Shown: positions 32,608 through 41,673 of the stretch, piece by piece | How positions within the stretch are numbered: the first letter of the stretch is position 1 | Layout of the letters: each line of letters opens with the position of its first letter | NCBI RefSeq assembly: GCF_016019935.1 | Contig: NZ_JAECMT010000011.1 | Span: 1-41,673 of the forward strand | Length of the DNA stretch: 41,673 nucleotides | Direction: 5' to 3' | Origin: Paenibacillus sp. GSMTC-2017 | GTDB taxonomy: Bacteria > Bacillota > Bacilli > Paenibacillales > Paenibacillaceae | Made by a program: the position numbers and the translations under genes | Notes under the pieces: generated by a model | Seen by the model: the letters and a program-made list of their open reading frames with translations, nothing else | Database searches by the model: none | Told to the model about the DNA's origin: nothing

Positions 32608-33885
32608 ATGGAAACAAAAACTCGCTTTGCACTACTTTCGAACCGTAAGTTCAGACTCATCTTCTCCTCCTATTCTCTCGCAACATTTGGAGATTGGTTT
32701 GATATGTTAGCCATTCAAGTGTTAGTCGCTTATCGTTGGGGAGCAGATCCTCTAATGATTGCCTTAATACCAGTCGTCATGGCTTTGCCAGGACTATTGC
32801 TCGGATCTGTTGCAGGTACAATAGTGGATCGCGTTCAGAAGGCACGTATCATGATGATCTGTGATGTAGGTACAGCAGCATTAACATTATGCGTGTTAAT
32901 GGTATCTCATATGGCTTGGCTGTTGCCACTGCTTGCTCTTCGTTCAGCTATGAGTGTCTTTCATGTTCCGGCTCAGCAAGCTCTAACCAAACAAGTAGTT
33001 CCATCACATTTACTGCTCCAAGCAACATCGCTTAACGGTCTTGTGAACCAATCCTCTAAAGTTGCAGGTCCGCTGCTTGGTGCATTTGCTTTAGTAATAA
33101 TGTCCCCGCAGCTGTGCATCATTGTAAATGCCATTACGAGATTAATATCAGCTATGCTACTTTGGCCGTTACGTTCCATGAGAGAAGAGAACGTTGATGA
33201 TGAGGGTGAACAGGAGAACCTACATCGTTCCTTTTGGGAGGAGTGGAGAGACGGCTGGCGATTTATGTTACATGCCAAAAGAGTACTTCACACGTTGGTA
33301 TACGGTTCCTTTGGTCTGCTCTCTATCTTAATGATCGACTATCAATTTTCGACTGTATTACGAGATATCAATCCTTCCAATGAGTCATTACTTGGTTGGT
33401 TTGTATCTGCGATTGGTGTAGGAGCAGTAATCGTCATCTTATTTTTGAACCGACTTACTACTATAAATAGCGGTTGGGGATTTGGTGGAGGATATATTTT
33501 TATTGGTGTAGGCATCTTACTACTGGGTAGCTCTAAACCTGGCATCGAACTCAGCTTATTGCTTTGTTTTGGTTTTTTGATCGGAGTTGGGAACGGTCTC
33601 TACATGGTCACACATAACTATACACTGCAACAAGATACTCCTTCCCACATGACTGGACGAATATTCGGCATACAAAATACGATTGTTAGCTTTATTATGC
33701 TTGTTGCACCGCTTACAGGTGGACTACTCATCCGTTCTGTTGGCGCAGGTCAATCCTTTGTCATCATCGGAATAATAACTTCCGTCCTCGGATTGTTAGG
33801 ACTTTTATTAAGTCGTTTGTTATGGCCTATTCGAGAACAGAAAGTAGCTGATGTAATAGGGATAAATGAGCGAAGCAGTTATTAG
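32608..33885 (+). CDS. MFS transporter (MefA-like efflux branch)
   Basis: A 425-residue permease with about 12 membrane helices. The opening FRLIFSSYSLATFGDWFDML and the loop 2-3 motif GTIVDRVQKARIM (the G-x-x-x-D-R motif) fit the macrolide-efflux-like MFS branch. The central cytoplasmic loop is acidic (REENVDDEGEQENLH). TM-adjacent TGRIFGIQNT suggests an intact C-terminal half. GGAGG is 8 nt before the ATG. It is likely co-transcribed with the preceding orphan regulator. It would export a small molecule, but drug specificity cannot be read from sequence. Confidence 0.92.
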   Translation: METKTRFALLSNRKFRLIFSSYSLATFGDWFDMLAIQVLVAYRWGADPLMIALIPVVMALPGLLLGSVAGTIVDRVQKARIMMICDVGTAALTLCVLMVSHMAWLLPLLALRSAMSVFHVPAQQALTKQVVPSHLLLQATSLNGLVNQSSKVAGPLLGAFALVIMSPQLCIIVNAITRLISAMLLWPLRSMREENVDDEGEQENLHRSFWEEWRDGWRFMLHAKRVLHTLVYGSFGLLSILMIDYQFSTVLRDINPSNESLLGWFVSAIGVGAVIVILFLNRLTTINSGWGFGGGYIFIGVGILLLGSSKPGIELSLLLCFGFLIGVGNGLYMVTHNYTLQQDTPSHMTGRIFGIQNTIVSFIMLVAPLTGGLLIRSVGAGQSFVIIGIITSVLGLLGLLLSRLLWPIREQKVADVIGINERSSY

Positions 33886-34098
33886 ACTTCTGTGCAGGGA
33901 ATGTGGATACTAACCCAACAAGTATATAGAAATAGCCGATTGTTATGCACATATTCACCTAAAGAGTGTTACTACTAACATCAAACCCTCTATGAACGTT
34001 TATATCCACAGGTGGATAACTTTACAACCTTTGAATTCGACTTTTAAATGTTTATTATTCAAAACAGCTATTGGGCTTACTATTTTCCATCATCCAGC

Positions 34099-34416
34099 AA
34101 TATGCATGCACGGAACTTCGTTCTGAACAATGTTAGAAACCTGAACAATTTTTGCAGATTTCCTCCTAATCTCTCTATAGTCAATAAGCCTTATGCTATA
34201 AAAAGATTAGGAGAAATCCATATCCCAACGCTAGTCATCATATCTGATCAAGAACATCCGTACAACGTATGGATTGCCGAAGTTTTGTGCCATAACTTAC
34301 CGTTATCATCGAAAATAATGATGCAAAGCTGCAGCCACCTCCCATTTGTTGAGGAGCCGCTAGCATTCAATCAGCTTGTACTTGATTTTTTAGATGCTCG
34401 AACAACTGTTTTGTGA
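34099..34416 (+). pseudogene. C-terminal remnant of an alpha/beta hydrolase
   Basis: The frame encodes only the last third of an alpha/beta hydrolase: KPYAIKRLGEIHIPTLVII, the acid residue in SDQEHPYN, the catalytic His in CSHLPFVEEP, and the end LVLDFLDA. The nucleophile-bearing N-terminal two thirds are absent upstream, where no related frame was found in 33886-34098. No ribosome-binding site precedes it. Its last 50 bp overlap the 3' end of the converging membrane-protein gene. A decaying gene is the best reading. Confidence 0.75.
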
Positions 34417-35752
34417 AAAGCGGGTTCTTTTCATTATAGAAAATGTAACTATCCTTTAGTTTGATACGAATATATGGAGGGTTGTTTTTGAAAATATACA
34501 ACCTTGAATTGCCTAACTCTTTCAAACGAAACTGCCCTCGGGAATATTTCGCCATAGCTTCCCCATTCGTCTTTCTCCCTTCCGGTACCTCATCAACAAG
34601 CGTTAATTGCTCGATGTCAGCAATATGAAAGTCGAACGAGTACATCGGATAATTAATTACCACTTTGTGATCCGCTGTGACTGTTAAGACTGGCGAAGTC
34701 ATATCTGAACGGAGCAGCATAAACGAAACGCCGACAATAACGGCAACAGCTACACCGAACACTCCTCCTACAAATATTTTTCCGAATAAAGTTGCTGTAT
34801 TTATCGTTTCACCTATACCAATTCGCTTCGTTACAAATAAACTTTTATCATTTGGATTATGGTAAGTGAAGCCATTAGCCCAATATTCATCATCATCTGA
34901 ATAAATAACTTTACCATCCTGCTCTAATACTTCTTTCTCTAACGCATTAATTTTGCGATAAACAGCAACAATTATACCGACAGGTATAACAGCAAACAAT
35001 GATATAATCGCAATCCATACACCATCCATGCTCGCATTTTCATTGTTTAATAATAAGTAAATAAGTAGGAAATGAATATTCTCAACGATAGCAATAATTA
35101 ACCACATGTACGAAATGGATCTCCGCCTCGCTTGGTTTAAACTAACATTCACTTCACTGTTCATACTATATACTTTAGCTTTTGTTCTCCGCATAAAGAG
35201 CGAGATAAAGAAAAATAAAATAGTCAGCACAAGACCACCAGATATAAGTCCTAGCAACTCAATCTCTTTACCTCTAACGTACAGTACATTTCCAATTCCC
35301 ATCGCAAGTGGAATTATAAATAACCATAACGGTGCTGAGCGCTGATTTTTTAACCGTGCAACACGTAAATCACTTTGAATAACACTCTTTTTTCCGACAA
35401 ACCATTCATTTTCACGTTTTAAATGAAGTGTTTCGCGAAATGCCTTGCGGAATGGAATAACCATTACGATAAAAAATACGAACATCCATAATAGGAAATA
35501 TATAACCTGATAAGGTGTTAAATAGTGAAGGAGTATCAGTGGTATGAGACTAACGACCAACCACACGCTTATACTTGTAAATTGTTTATTAAATTGATCC
35601 TGAATCTTCAGAATCTGTGGATGAACGATCACATCATCTGGCAAGGTTACAGCAAACAACATGCCATTTTTATATTTAGCTTGCGGCTTATAAGTAAACA
35701 CCATTGTCATAAAACTAATGAGGGCTACGATTAAAACAATCACTGTTAGCAT
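34367..35752 (-). CDS. Multi-pass membrane protein (DUF5808/DUF1648-like) partnered with a GntR regulator
   Basis: About 461 residues from the ATG of MLTVIVL; AAAGG fits this ATG and not the GTG three codons earlier. Eight or so hydrophobic helices are visible. Residues ~290-325 (DDEYWANGFTYHNPNDKSLF, then KRIGIGETINTATL) look like the DUF5808 signature. The last ~100 residues resemble a PH-like domain exposed to the cytoplasm. Proteins of this type are commonly encoded next to YtrA-type GntR regulators (family knowledge); the function is unknown, perhaps an envelope-stress or toxin-response factor. It is co-transcribed with the regulator 24 bp upstream. Confidence 0.87.
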   Translation of the reverse strand: MLTVIVLIVALISFMTMVFTYKPQAKYKNGMLFAVTLPDDVIVHPQILKIQDQFNKQFTSISVWLVVSLIPLILLHYLTPYQVIYFLLWMFVFFIVMVIPFRKAFRETLHLKRENEWFVGKKSVIQSDLRVARLKNQRSAPLWLFIIPLAMGIGNVLYVRGKEIELLGLISGGLVLTILFFFISLFMRRTKAKVYSMNSEVNVSLNQARRRSISYMWLIIAIVENIHFLLIYLLLNNENASMDGVWIAIISLFAVIPVGIIVAVYRKINALEKEVLEQDGKVIYSDDDEYWANGFTYHNPNDKSLFVTKRIGIGETINTATLFGKIFVGGVFGVAVAVIVGVSFMLLRSDMTSPVLTVTADHKVVINYPMYSFDFHIADIEQLTLVDEVPEGRKTNGEAMAKYSRGQFRLKELGNSRLYIFKNNPPYIRIKLKDSYIFYNEKNPLFTKQLFEHLKNQVQAD

Positions 35753-35776
35753 AAGAATCACCTTTTTTCATAAAAG

Positions 35777-36166
35777 TTAGGTTTGCTGATAGGTCATTGT
35801 GGCGAAAATTCTCGAACATAACGTATGAAAACGAGATTCATCCATTCCTTGTATTGTGGCCTCTGCAATAATCAATTGCATTTGCTTCTCTAACTGCCGG
35901 GATAGGGCAGTACTTTCACTACCAAACGCGCGCGTACCAACTTTAGCCCCGTGCCGTCTATCAATTACGATGTAACCTTCTTGCTTCAAAAGTGAATAAG
36001 CTTTGTTGACAGTCATCATATTGATGCCCAAATCTTCAGCTAGTTGCCGAACGGTTGGGAGCTTTTCTTGTGATGCTAACTCACCAGTTGCGATACCGAT
36101 AATAATCTGATTACGTAGCTGTTCATATAATGGTGTTTCGCTATCTAGTTGCAATGAGATAACCAT
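35777..36166 (-). CDS. GntR-family transcriptional regulator (YtrA subfamily)
   Basis: A 129-residue regulator. The N-terminal winged helix (about 8-75) shows TPLYEQLRNQIIIGIATGEL, LPTVRQLAEDLGINMMTVNK and YSLLKQEGYIVIDRRHGAKV. The C-terminal part is only ~50 residues, the short form typical of the YtrA group. AAGGAGAGG lies 6 nt ahead of the ATG. Its own promoter lies inside a perfect 26-base inverted repeat (36202-36237), so autorepression of the regulator/membrane-protein operon is likely (inference). Confidence 0.94.
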   Translation of the reverse strand: MVISLQLDSETPLYEQLRNQIIIGIATGELASQEKLPTVRQLAEDLGINMMTVNKAYSLLKQEGYIVIDRRHGAKVGTRAFGSESTALSRQLEKQMQLIIAEATIQGMDESRFHTLCSRIFATMTYQQT

Positions 36167-36201
36167 AATACCTCTCCTTCTAAGGAAAACTTCACTTTTA
36201 T

Positions 36202-36246
36202 CTAAGTATTATTTATTATAATACAAATAATACTTAGCTAGCGCAA
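36202..36246 (-). promoter_or_regulatory. Promoter overlapped by a perfect inverted repeat (GntR operator candidate)
   Basis: ctaagtattattt (36202-36214) and aaataatacttag (36225-36237) are exact reverse complements, separated by 10 bp. On the minus strand a -35 TTGCGC (36241-36246) and a -10 TATTAT (36218-36223) with a 17-bp spacer overlap the repeat. A dimeric repressor bound here would block RNA polymerase. Confidence 0.72.
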
Positions 36247-36467
36247 CTCTATATATTTCTTTATAGCGCTACTAATTCAAGCTGTTCCAATTCAGCATCT
36301 ATTCGGTATATGAGCAATTTAGCTCTGCAAAGCTTGGGCTATTTTAATCATATTTTTTTCTTTCATTCCCTAGTAAACTCATTGTATTTATAAGTGATTA
36401 GATGGTAGAATATAGACGTTTTCAACTCTTTTATACAAAACTATCAAATGAAATGAGGGAAATTTAT
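36247..36467. promoter_or_regulatory. Upstream region of the SLH protease gene
   Basis: AT-rich spacer of about 220 bp, part of the 301-bp gene-free stretch 36167-36467. It should hold the rightward promoter of the protease gene, but no clear -35/-10 pair or operator was recognised. GAGGG at 36455-36459 is the Shine-Dalgarno of the protease TTG start. Confidence 0.45.
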
Positions 36468-39400
36468 TTGAAAATTACTCGCATCTCCAAAACAATGGTG
36501 CTTTCACTGACAGCAGCGTTAGCGGTTAGCCTATGGCAACCGGCTGCTTCAGCAGCAGTGACTGTAACAAATGCACCGCCGCCACCCCTTTTTGAATTCA
36601 AAAAATCAATTGGACAGGCTGAACACAAACTAAACTCCTCTATTATTTCACCTTCTATTGACACCTCTTCTAGTAAAATCATTCATGTTCTTGTACAACT
36701 AACCGGTGAGCCGCTTGTAGTAGGTCAGTATGCAGCTAGTCAAGGTTTATACGCCGCTGACGAGATTGCCTCACAAAAAAGTTTATATGCTAATCAGCAG
36801 TCAGTGCTTGGTGAAGCCCTCAAACGAAATATTCAATTAGAAGTAAAGCGTTGGTTCAACACGGTACTTAACGGTGCAGAAATTGCAATTCCGGCTAATC
36901 AAATACCTCAATTAGCTAAAGTTCCAGGAGTCACTGCCATCGTTGAAAATCGCAACTATTACTTAGCCCCAGAGCCAGTAGCTGATAACAACAACACACC
37001 TATTTATGACAGCGCTCCATTAGATTTAATTGGTGCTCCCGACGCATGGGCACAAGGTCTTACAGGCAAAGGACTAAAAATCGGTGTGCTAGATACTGGA
37101 GTCGACTATATTCATCCTGACCTAAAGAATGCTTATAAAGGCGGTTATGATTCAATATCTAATGATGACGATCCCTACGAAGACTTCCCTATTCCAAATA
37201 TAGCATTTGTAGGTACTGACCACGGTACGCATGTTGCAGGTACAATAGTCGGACGATCACAAAATAAGACTTCAGAAATTGTACAAAAAGGTGTTGCCTA
37301 TGAATCCGATCTTTATGCCTATAAAGTGCTAGGACGGGACGAACTGAATAGAGTAACAGGCAACTCCGCACAAATCCTTGAGGGTATCGAACGAGCGGTC
37401 AAAGATGGGATGGATGTTTTGAACTTATCGCTTGGTTCCGCCTTAAATAAGAACCCTCATTCGTTAGAAGCAATTGCAATAAACAATGCGGTTCTAGGTG
37501 GTACGGTTGTTGTTGTCTCAAGCGGCAATGCCGCCGATGAACCTGGTGAGCCTTACTACTACTCAATCGGGACGCCTAGCAATGCGCAGCTAGCCATTAC
37601 GGTAGGTGCTACTTCTGTAGCTACAAGCGTCTACCAAGCAAGCGCTAATGTATCGCTCCCTAACTTGGGTCCATACCCATTTTTAATCGAAGGTTTCGGG
37701 ACTGGAAAAGACGATTTTCAAACTATCTTCGGAACAGCTGCACACGAGGTCGTTTATGCAGGTTTAGGACGTGAATCTGATTATGAAGGTTTAAACGTGG
37801 AAGGAAAAATCGTCATTGTATCTAGAGGGATACTTCCATTTGTACAAAAAGAACAGTACGCTCGTTTGAATAAAGCAAAAGCAATCATCATTTTCAACGG
37901 AAATGCAAAAAAGGAAAACAATATTGATGTACCCGACTTGTCTGAAACCATCGCTGGTCGAGACGATCACTTCAATGTCTACCTTGGAGATTCTATTGGC
38001 GGAATTCCTATATTAGATATGCGTGGAGACGAAGGCCGCAAGCTGATTAGGGAAATAACTGCTCAGCCAAATCAACCTTTCACCTTAACGTTCGCAACCG
38101 AATATGCCGTTGCAAAACATTATACCGAGGATATGGGGACGTTCAGCTCCAGAGGTCCTACTATGGACGGACGTTATTTAATTAAACCGGATGTAACTGC
38201 ACCAGGTGTTGCGATTATGTCAAGTATATCCGGCTTTAATCAAACAGAAGCTTACGCTACTGCATATGGTCGAAAAAATGGTACGAGTATGGCTGCACCT
38301 CATGTAAGCGGCTTGGCACTATTGCTGCAACAGAAGTATCCAGATTGGTCCCCCTTTGATATTAGAGCAGCATTAGCAAATACAGCGGTAGATATCTACA
38401 ATGCAAACGGTACGCTTTACGATGTTTATTCGCAAGGATCTGGCCGCACAAATATAACTAATGCACTTAAAACGCCTGCCTTGCTGCAAACAGTAGAAAA
38501 CATTGTCATACAAGATATTGAATTAAATGATCGTACCATTAATTATTTTGGCAGCAATTTCAGCTTTGGTCTGATGGCACCAGGAGATACTGCTAAGAGC
38601 GTTGCACTACAATTAAAAAACATTTCTGACTATGAAGTTACCTATTCAGCAAAAATTAACCTGCAAGCTAACGTGACATCAGACCCGCTTAATCCAATTG
38701 AAACTCCTGATGTTTCTCAAATAGAAGTTGCTTTATCAGGACTTGATGCTAATCGGAAATTGACAGCTTCCGCCAAGTCTGCTCATTCTTTCACACTTGA
38801 ACTGGCACCGAAGGCAACTGCACAACCAGGAGTATACGAGGGAGAAGTGTTACTTGAAAGCCCAGGACATCCAACACTTCAACTGCCATTTGTCGTACAT
38901 GTAGGCACAGAAGCTCCCGCGTCCGATTTCATATTACAAGACTCAAAAATAGCACCAAATAAAATTACACCCAACGGTGATGGTGTAAATGATACTGGGA
39001 CGTTGACCGTAACATATAATAAGCCCATACCAGTGGAGAAACAGGCTACAGGGCTCGCATTTTTGGTTTATGATCGAAATGATAAATATTTAGGTGTACT
39101 TGGAGGCTATGAAAATAGTAACCAACTTCCATTAGACACAGACACTTTTGAAATCAGAGGACTATTGAACGGCCAGTATTTCGTAGTAAATGAGTCAGGT
39201 GAAAGTGTTAAGAAAACATTGGCTGAAGGAACCTATAGTGTCGAGACAGTAGCTTACAACATAACTCAAGCTACAGGTCAGCTCAACAAGGTTGCTTATT
39301 CTTATGCGTCTTTCCATGTTAGTTATCCTGTAGTAACACCTACAAATCCTACTGGACCATCAGTGTCTGTACCATCAGCGCCTGCACCTTCGCCACAACC

Positions 39401-40613
39401 AACTGGAGATACACCTGCTCTTAAGGCAGTTGTTGATCAAGGTCAAGCACAAAAACCTATTAAAACAGAAGCACAAACAAACGGTAATACTGTAAAAGTC
39501 ACCGTGAACACAAATGATTTGAAATCGATTATACTACCAAATTCATCGGTAGCTGTAATTGTAAGCTCATCACCTGGCGAAGGGCAGCAGTCTAAGCTGG
39601 AATTATCAGAAGAACAAGTTGAGGCACTTGCAACGGCAGCATCAGGTTCCTCTATTATTTTCAACACGGGGGAAGCTTCCATTTCTCTACCGACTGAATT
39701 GTTGAAAAATGCACCAAAGGGAGCAGCGTTACATGTTATCATTGGAGCTGCAGCAACTAAGAGCGCTTTGTTTGACAACCAAGACCCATCATCCAAACTA
39801 CATGGCGTGCCTGTTCAGTTCGAGGCTATATATATAACTGAATCGGGAGAACAGCCAGTAAAAACGGATGGAACATTGATTAAACGCGCATTTACAGTCA
39901 AATCTACAGAGGATCTTTCATCAGCAGGGGTACTATTCCATACAAATGGTAAGGTAGCAGCCGCTCCTTCCAAGTTCGTACGTGTGGATGATCTTACATG
40001 GACTGTCATCGTCAGCAGACCTGGATTCTCTGAATATACGGCCATAACAAGAACCGTTAATTTCACTGACTTGTCTCACTCTTGGGCAAGTAATGAAATA
40101 GAGAAACTAGCAAACAAATTTTTATTAAACGGCACAACAGCAACTACCTTCTCGCCAAAGCAGTCCATTACTCGTGCCGAGTTTACAGCAATATTGGTGA
40201 GAGCGTTAGGTCTCAGCGGATCAGGTGAGACGTCATTTACAGATGTAAATTCAACAGACTGGTTTGCAGCAGATGTCTCCGCTGCCTTTGAAGCTGGTCT
40301 AATTAAAGGAACTGGTAATGGCCTATTCCAGCCTCATGCAAAGATTAGTCGTCAAGACTTTGCAATTATGCTGGACAAAGCAACGCAATTGCTCCGAATC
40401 ACAACTAAAACATTGCCTGGGAATGAACCATACAAGGATCATGAATTGATTTCTGACTATGCAAAAGATAGTGTGGAACGTCTATCTGGACTTGGTTTAA
40501 TACAAGGTTCCGACGCTAAAGGAGCCAAAATATTCAATCCACTACTCCCAACAACAAGAGAAGCAACAGCCAAAGTTATTCATAGGCTGCTACAGCTTGG
40601 TGGCTTAATCTAA
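36468..40613 (+). CDS. SLH-anchored subtilisin-like serine protease (S8, Vpr-like)
   Basis: A 1381-residue cell-surface protease. The start is set at TTG (36468): GAGGG lies 8 nt upstream and the following 29 residues form a signal peptide ending ASA-A. An I9-type propeptide spans about 65-165. The S8 domain has Asp209 (VLDTGVDY), His252 (DHGTHVAG) and Ser607 (NGTSMAAPHVSG), with a protease-associated (PA) insert at about 395-540, as in Vpr. Fn3/Ig-like modules follow (~670-960). A Pro/Ser/Thr-rich linker (~965-990) and an Ala/Ser-rich module (~1000-1195) lead to three SLH repeats (~1199-1380; e.g. SITRAEFTAILVRALGL) that bind pyruvylated secondary cell-wall polymer (family knowledge). The catalytic triad is intact. 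It is monocistronic, with its own terminator. Confidence 0.95.
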   Translation: MKITRISKTMVLSLTAALAVSLWQPAASAAVTVTNAPPPPLFEFKKSIGQAEHKLNSSIISPSIDTSSSKIIHVLVQLTGEPLVVGQYAASQGLYAADEIASQKSLYANQQSVLGEALKRNIQLEVKRWFNTVLNGAEIAIPANQIPQLAKVPGVTAIVENRNYYLAPEPVADNNNTPIYDSAPLDLIGAPDAWAQGLTGKGLKIGVLDTGVDYIHPDLKNAYKGGYDSISNDDDPYEDFPIPNIAFVGTDHGTHVAGTIVGRSQNKTSEIVQKGVAYESDLYAYKVLGRDELNRVTGNSAQILEGIERAVKDGMDVLNLSLGSALNKNPHSLEAIAINNAVLGGTVVVVSSGNAADEPGEPYYYSIGTPSNAQLAITVGATSVATSVYQASANVSLPNLGPYPFLIEGFGTGKDDFQTIFGTAAHEVVYAGLGRESDYEGLNVEGKIVIVSRGILPFVQKEQYARLNKAKAIIIFNGNAKKENNIDVPDLSETIAGRDDHFNVYLGDSIGGIPILDMRGDEGRKLIREITAQPNQPFTLTFATEYAVAKHYTEDMGTFSSRGPTMDGRYLIKPDVTAPGVAIMSSISGFNQTEAYATAYGRKNGTSMAAPHVSGLALLLQQKYPDWSPFDIRAALANTAVDIYNANGTLYDVYSQGSGRTNITNALKTPALLQTVENIVIQDIELNDRTINYFGSNFSFGLMAPGDTAKSVALQLKNISDYEVTYSAKINLQANVTSDPLNPIETPDVSQIEVALSGLDANRKLTASAKSAHSFTLELAPKATAQPGVYEGEVLLESPGHPTLQLPFVVHVGTEAPASDFILQDSKIAPNKITPNGDGVNDTGTLTVTYNKPIPVEKQATGLAFLVYDRNDKYLGVLGGYENSNQLPLDTDTFEIRGLLNGQYFVVNESGESVKKTLAEGTYSVETVAYNITQATGQLNKVAYSYASFHVSYPVVTPTNPTGPSVSVPSAPAPSPQPTGDTPALKAVVDQGQAQKPIKTEAQTNGNTVKVTVNTNDLKSIILPNSSVAVIVSSSPGEGQQSKLELSEEQVEALATAASGSSIIFNTGEASISLPTELLKNAPKGAALHVIIGAAATKSALFDNQDPSSKLHGVPVQFEAIYITESGEQPVKTDGTLIKRAFTVKSTEDLSSAGVLFHTNGKVAAAPSKFVRVDDLTWTVIVSRPGFSEYTAITRTVNFTDLSHSWASNEIEKLANKFLLNGTTATTFSPKQSITRAEFTAILVRALGLSGSGETSFTDVNSTDWFAADVSAAFEAGLIKGTGNGLFQPHAKISRQDFAIMLDKATQLLRITTKTLPGNEPYKDHELISDYAKDSVERLSGLGLIQGSDAKGAKIFNPLLPTTREATAKVIHRLLQLGGLI

Positions 40614-40634
40614 TCTTTTGAGTTAATTTCCAAT

Positions 40635-40690
40635 AAAAAGGGCGAGTACCATTCGATTCCGAATGAGTATTCTCCCTTTTTTATTTATTC
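40635..40690 (+). terminator. Rho-independent terminator after the SLH protease gene
   Basis: The left arm aaagggcgagtaccattc pairs with gaatgagtattctcccttt (one bulge), with a 6-nt loop and the tail TTTTTTATTT. It lies 25 bp past the stop. Confidence 0.88.
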
Positions 40691-40925
40691 TTATTTTTAC
40701 TCACCATATTTAATCAATTCATAACGAAACTGAAGATAATAATGTGGTTGAAGACACTATCCAAAGTACCATTGCAAACAAAGTGCAGTACACTATCACC
40801 CTGACTTACTCAGTTTCACGAAGTCTAATATTTTGTATAGACTGCTGCTATAGTTAAATTAAGCACTGTTCATTAGAGGACAGCTTTATTCTTTGAAGTA
40901 AACGATCCTTATCTATCTTCTCTTG
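40691..40925. other. Intergenic, no gene seen
   Basis: 235 bp between the converging protease and rRNA terminators. No ORF with a ribosome-binding site, no tRNA and no 5S rRNA were found. The composition is AT-rich and otherwise featureless. Confidence 0.5.
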
Positions 40926-40980
40926 AAAAACAAAAAAACCTCGTTCTGCAAGCTGGTTCGCTTACTTCAACTAGGTTTCT
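40926..40980 (-). terminator. rRNA operon terminator
   Basis: On the minus strand aaacctagtt, inner aagc/gctt pairing and aacgaggttt (one mismatch) are followed by TTTTTTGTTTTT. It lies about 100 nt after the 23S 3' end. Confidence 0.82.
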
Positions 40981-40994
40981 TGGGCTTGTTTGCG

Positions 40995-41011
40995 CCCTGA
41001 AAACTGGATAC
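40995..41011 (-). other. Post-23S processing-stem strand
   Basis: The minus strand reads gtatccagttttcaggg, the complement of the 'ctgaaaactggatac' motif that normally precedes 23S in such operons. The two strands would pair as an RNase III processing stem around 23S. The upstream partner is outside the window (inference). Confidence 0.55.
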
Positions 41012-41077
41012 GAAAGATCTTGCTTGAATTGCTTTAGCTGTTTGCTTATAAGTTGTATGACCTATATAAGCGTATTA

Positions 41078-41673
<596 letters not shown>

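Noticed and set aside
36402..36467. Longer N-terminus of the SLH protease (22 extra residues)
   Set aside because: No Shine-Dalgarno before that ATG, and the extra residues would precede a well-formed signal peptide. GAGGG fits the TTG at 36468.
39443..39796. 117-codon ORF antisense to the SLH protease
   Set aside because: Shadow of the Ala/Ser-rich protease module; no start context.

Overview
The window looks like chromosome of a Paenibacillus-type member of the Bacillota. The evidence is a 16S 5' end with a Paenibacillus-like V1 hairpin, the Gram-positive rrn leader motif around 'tctttgaaaactgaac', an AT-rich base composition, lipoboxes, an S-layer-homology (SLH) cell-wall protease and YvfRSTU/DesK-type signalling. 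It spans exactly the interval between two co-directional rRNA operons, both on the minus strand. The left edge holds the first ~124 nt of a 16S gene with its leader and promoter. The right edge holds the last ~600 nt of a 23S gene. Most genes lie on the minus strand, the same direction as the rRNA. No tRNA gene, CRISPR array, transposase or phage gene was seen.

Layout. (i) 0.7-4.5 kb: a PQQ-propeller lipoprotein and a membrane-anchored alpha/beta hydrolase. (ii) 4.5-12.9 kb: an envelope-oriented block. An OmpR-type response regulator, a histidine kinase and a lipoprotein form one operon closed by a terminator. Downstream on the same strand lie a cell-wall amidase, a sugar-type solute-binding lipoprotein, two permeases and a membrane-fusion (HlyD-like) protein. 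No ATPase is encoded there, and a terminator-like hairpin separates the binding protein from the permeases. (iii) 13.1-15.0 kb (+): a polytopic membrane protein coupled to a YtkA/FixH-like lipoprotein. (iv) 15.1-19.3 kb (-): aspartate/glutamate racemase, PAF-acetylhydrolase-like esterase, SDR oxidoreductase and a secreted protein of unknown function.

(v) 19.4-25.3 kb: a YvfRSTU-like system that has been duplicated and broken. An intact ABC ATPase/permease pair lies left of an unrelated plus-strand beta-helix-like gene. The sensor kinase/regulator pair lies to the right of that gene, directly behind a second ATPase/permease copy. An internal deletion collapsed this second copy into one hybrid ORF, and it also has an N-terminal frameshift and a promoter deletion. 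Both copies keep the same palindromic candidate operator.

(vi) 25.4-31.3 kb (-): nucleotidyltransferase, a 7TM histidine kinase with a response regulator carrying a BTAD domain, an alpha/beta hydrolase and an MBL-fold hydrolase. (vii) 31.4-33.9 kb (+): an orphan winged-helix/TPR-like regulator and an MFS exporter. (viii) 34.0-36.2 kb: an alpha/beta hydrolase remnant, then a GntR (YtrA-like) repressor with its membrane-protein partner, whose promoter sits inside a perfect 13+13 bp inverted repeat. (ix) 36.5-40.6 kb (+): a 1381-residue SLH-anchored subtilase. (x) 40.6-41.7 kb: converging terminators and the 23S 3' end, with no 5S gene between the 23S and its terminator.

Several starts were moved downstream from the longest ORF because the Shine-Dalgarno sequence only fits the internal codon. 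All functional calls rest on motifs read by eye; no database search was run.
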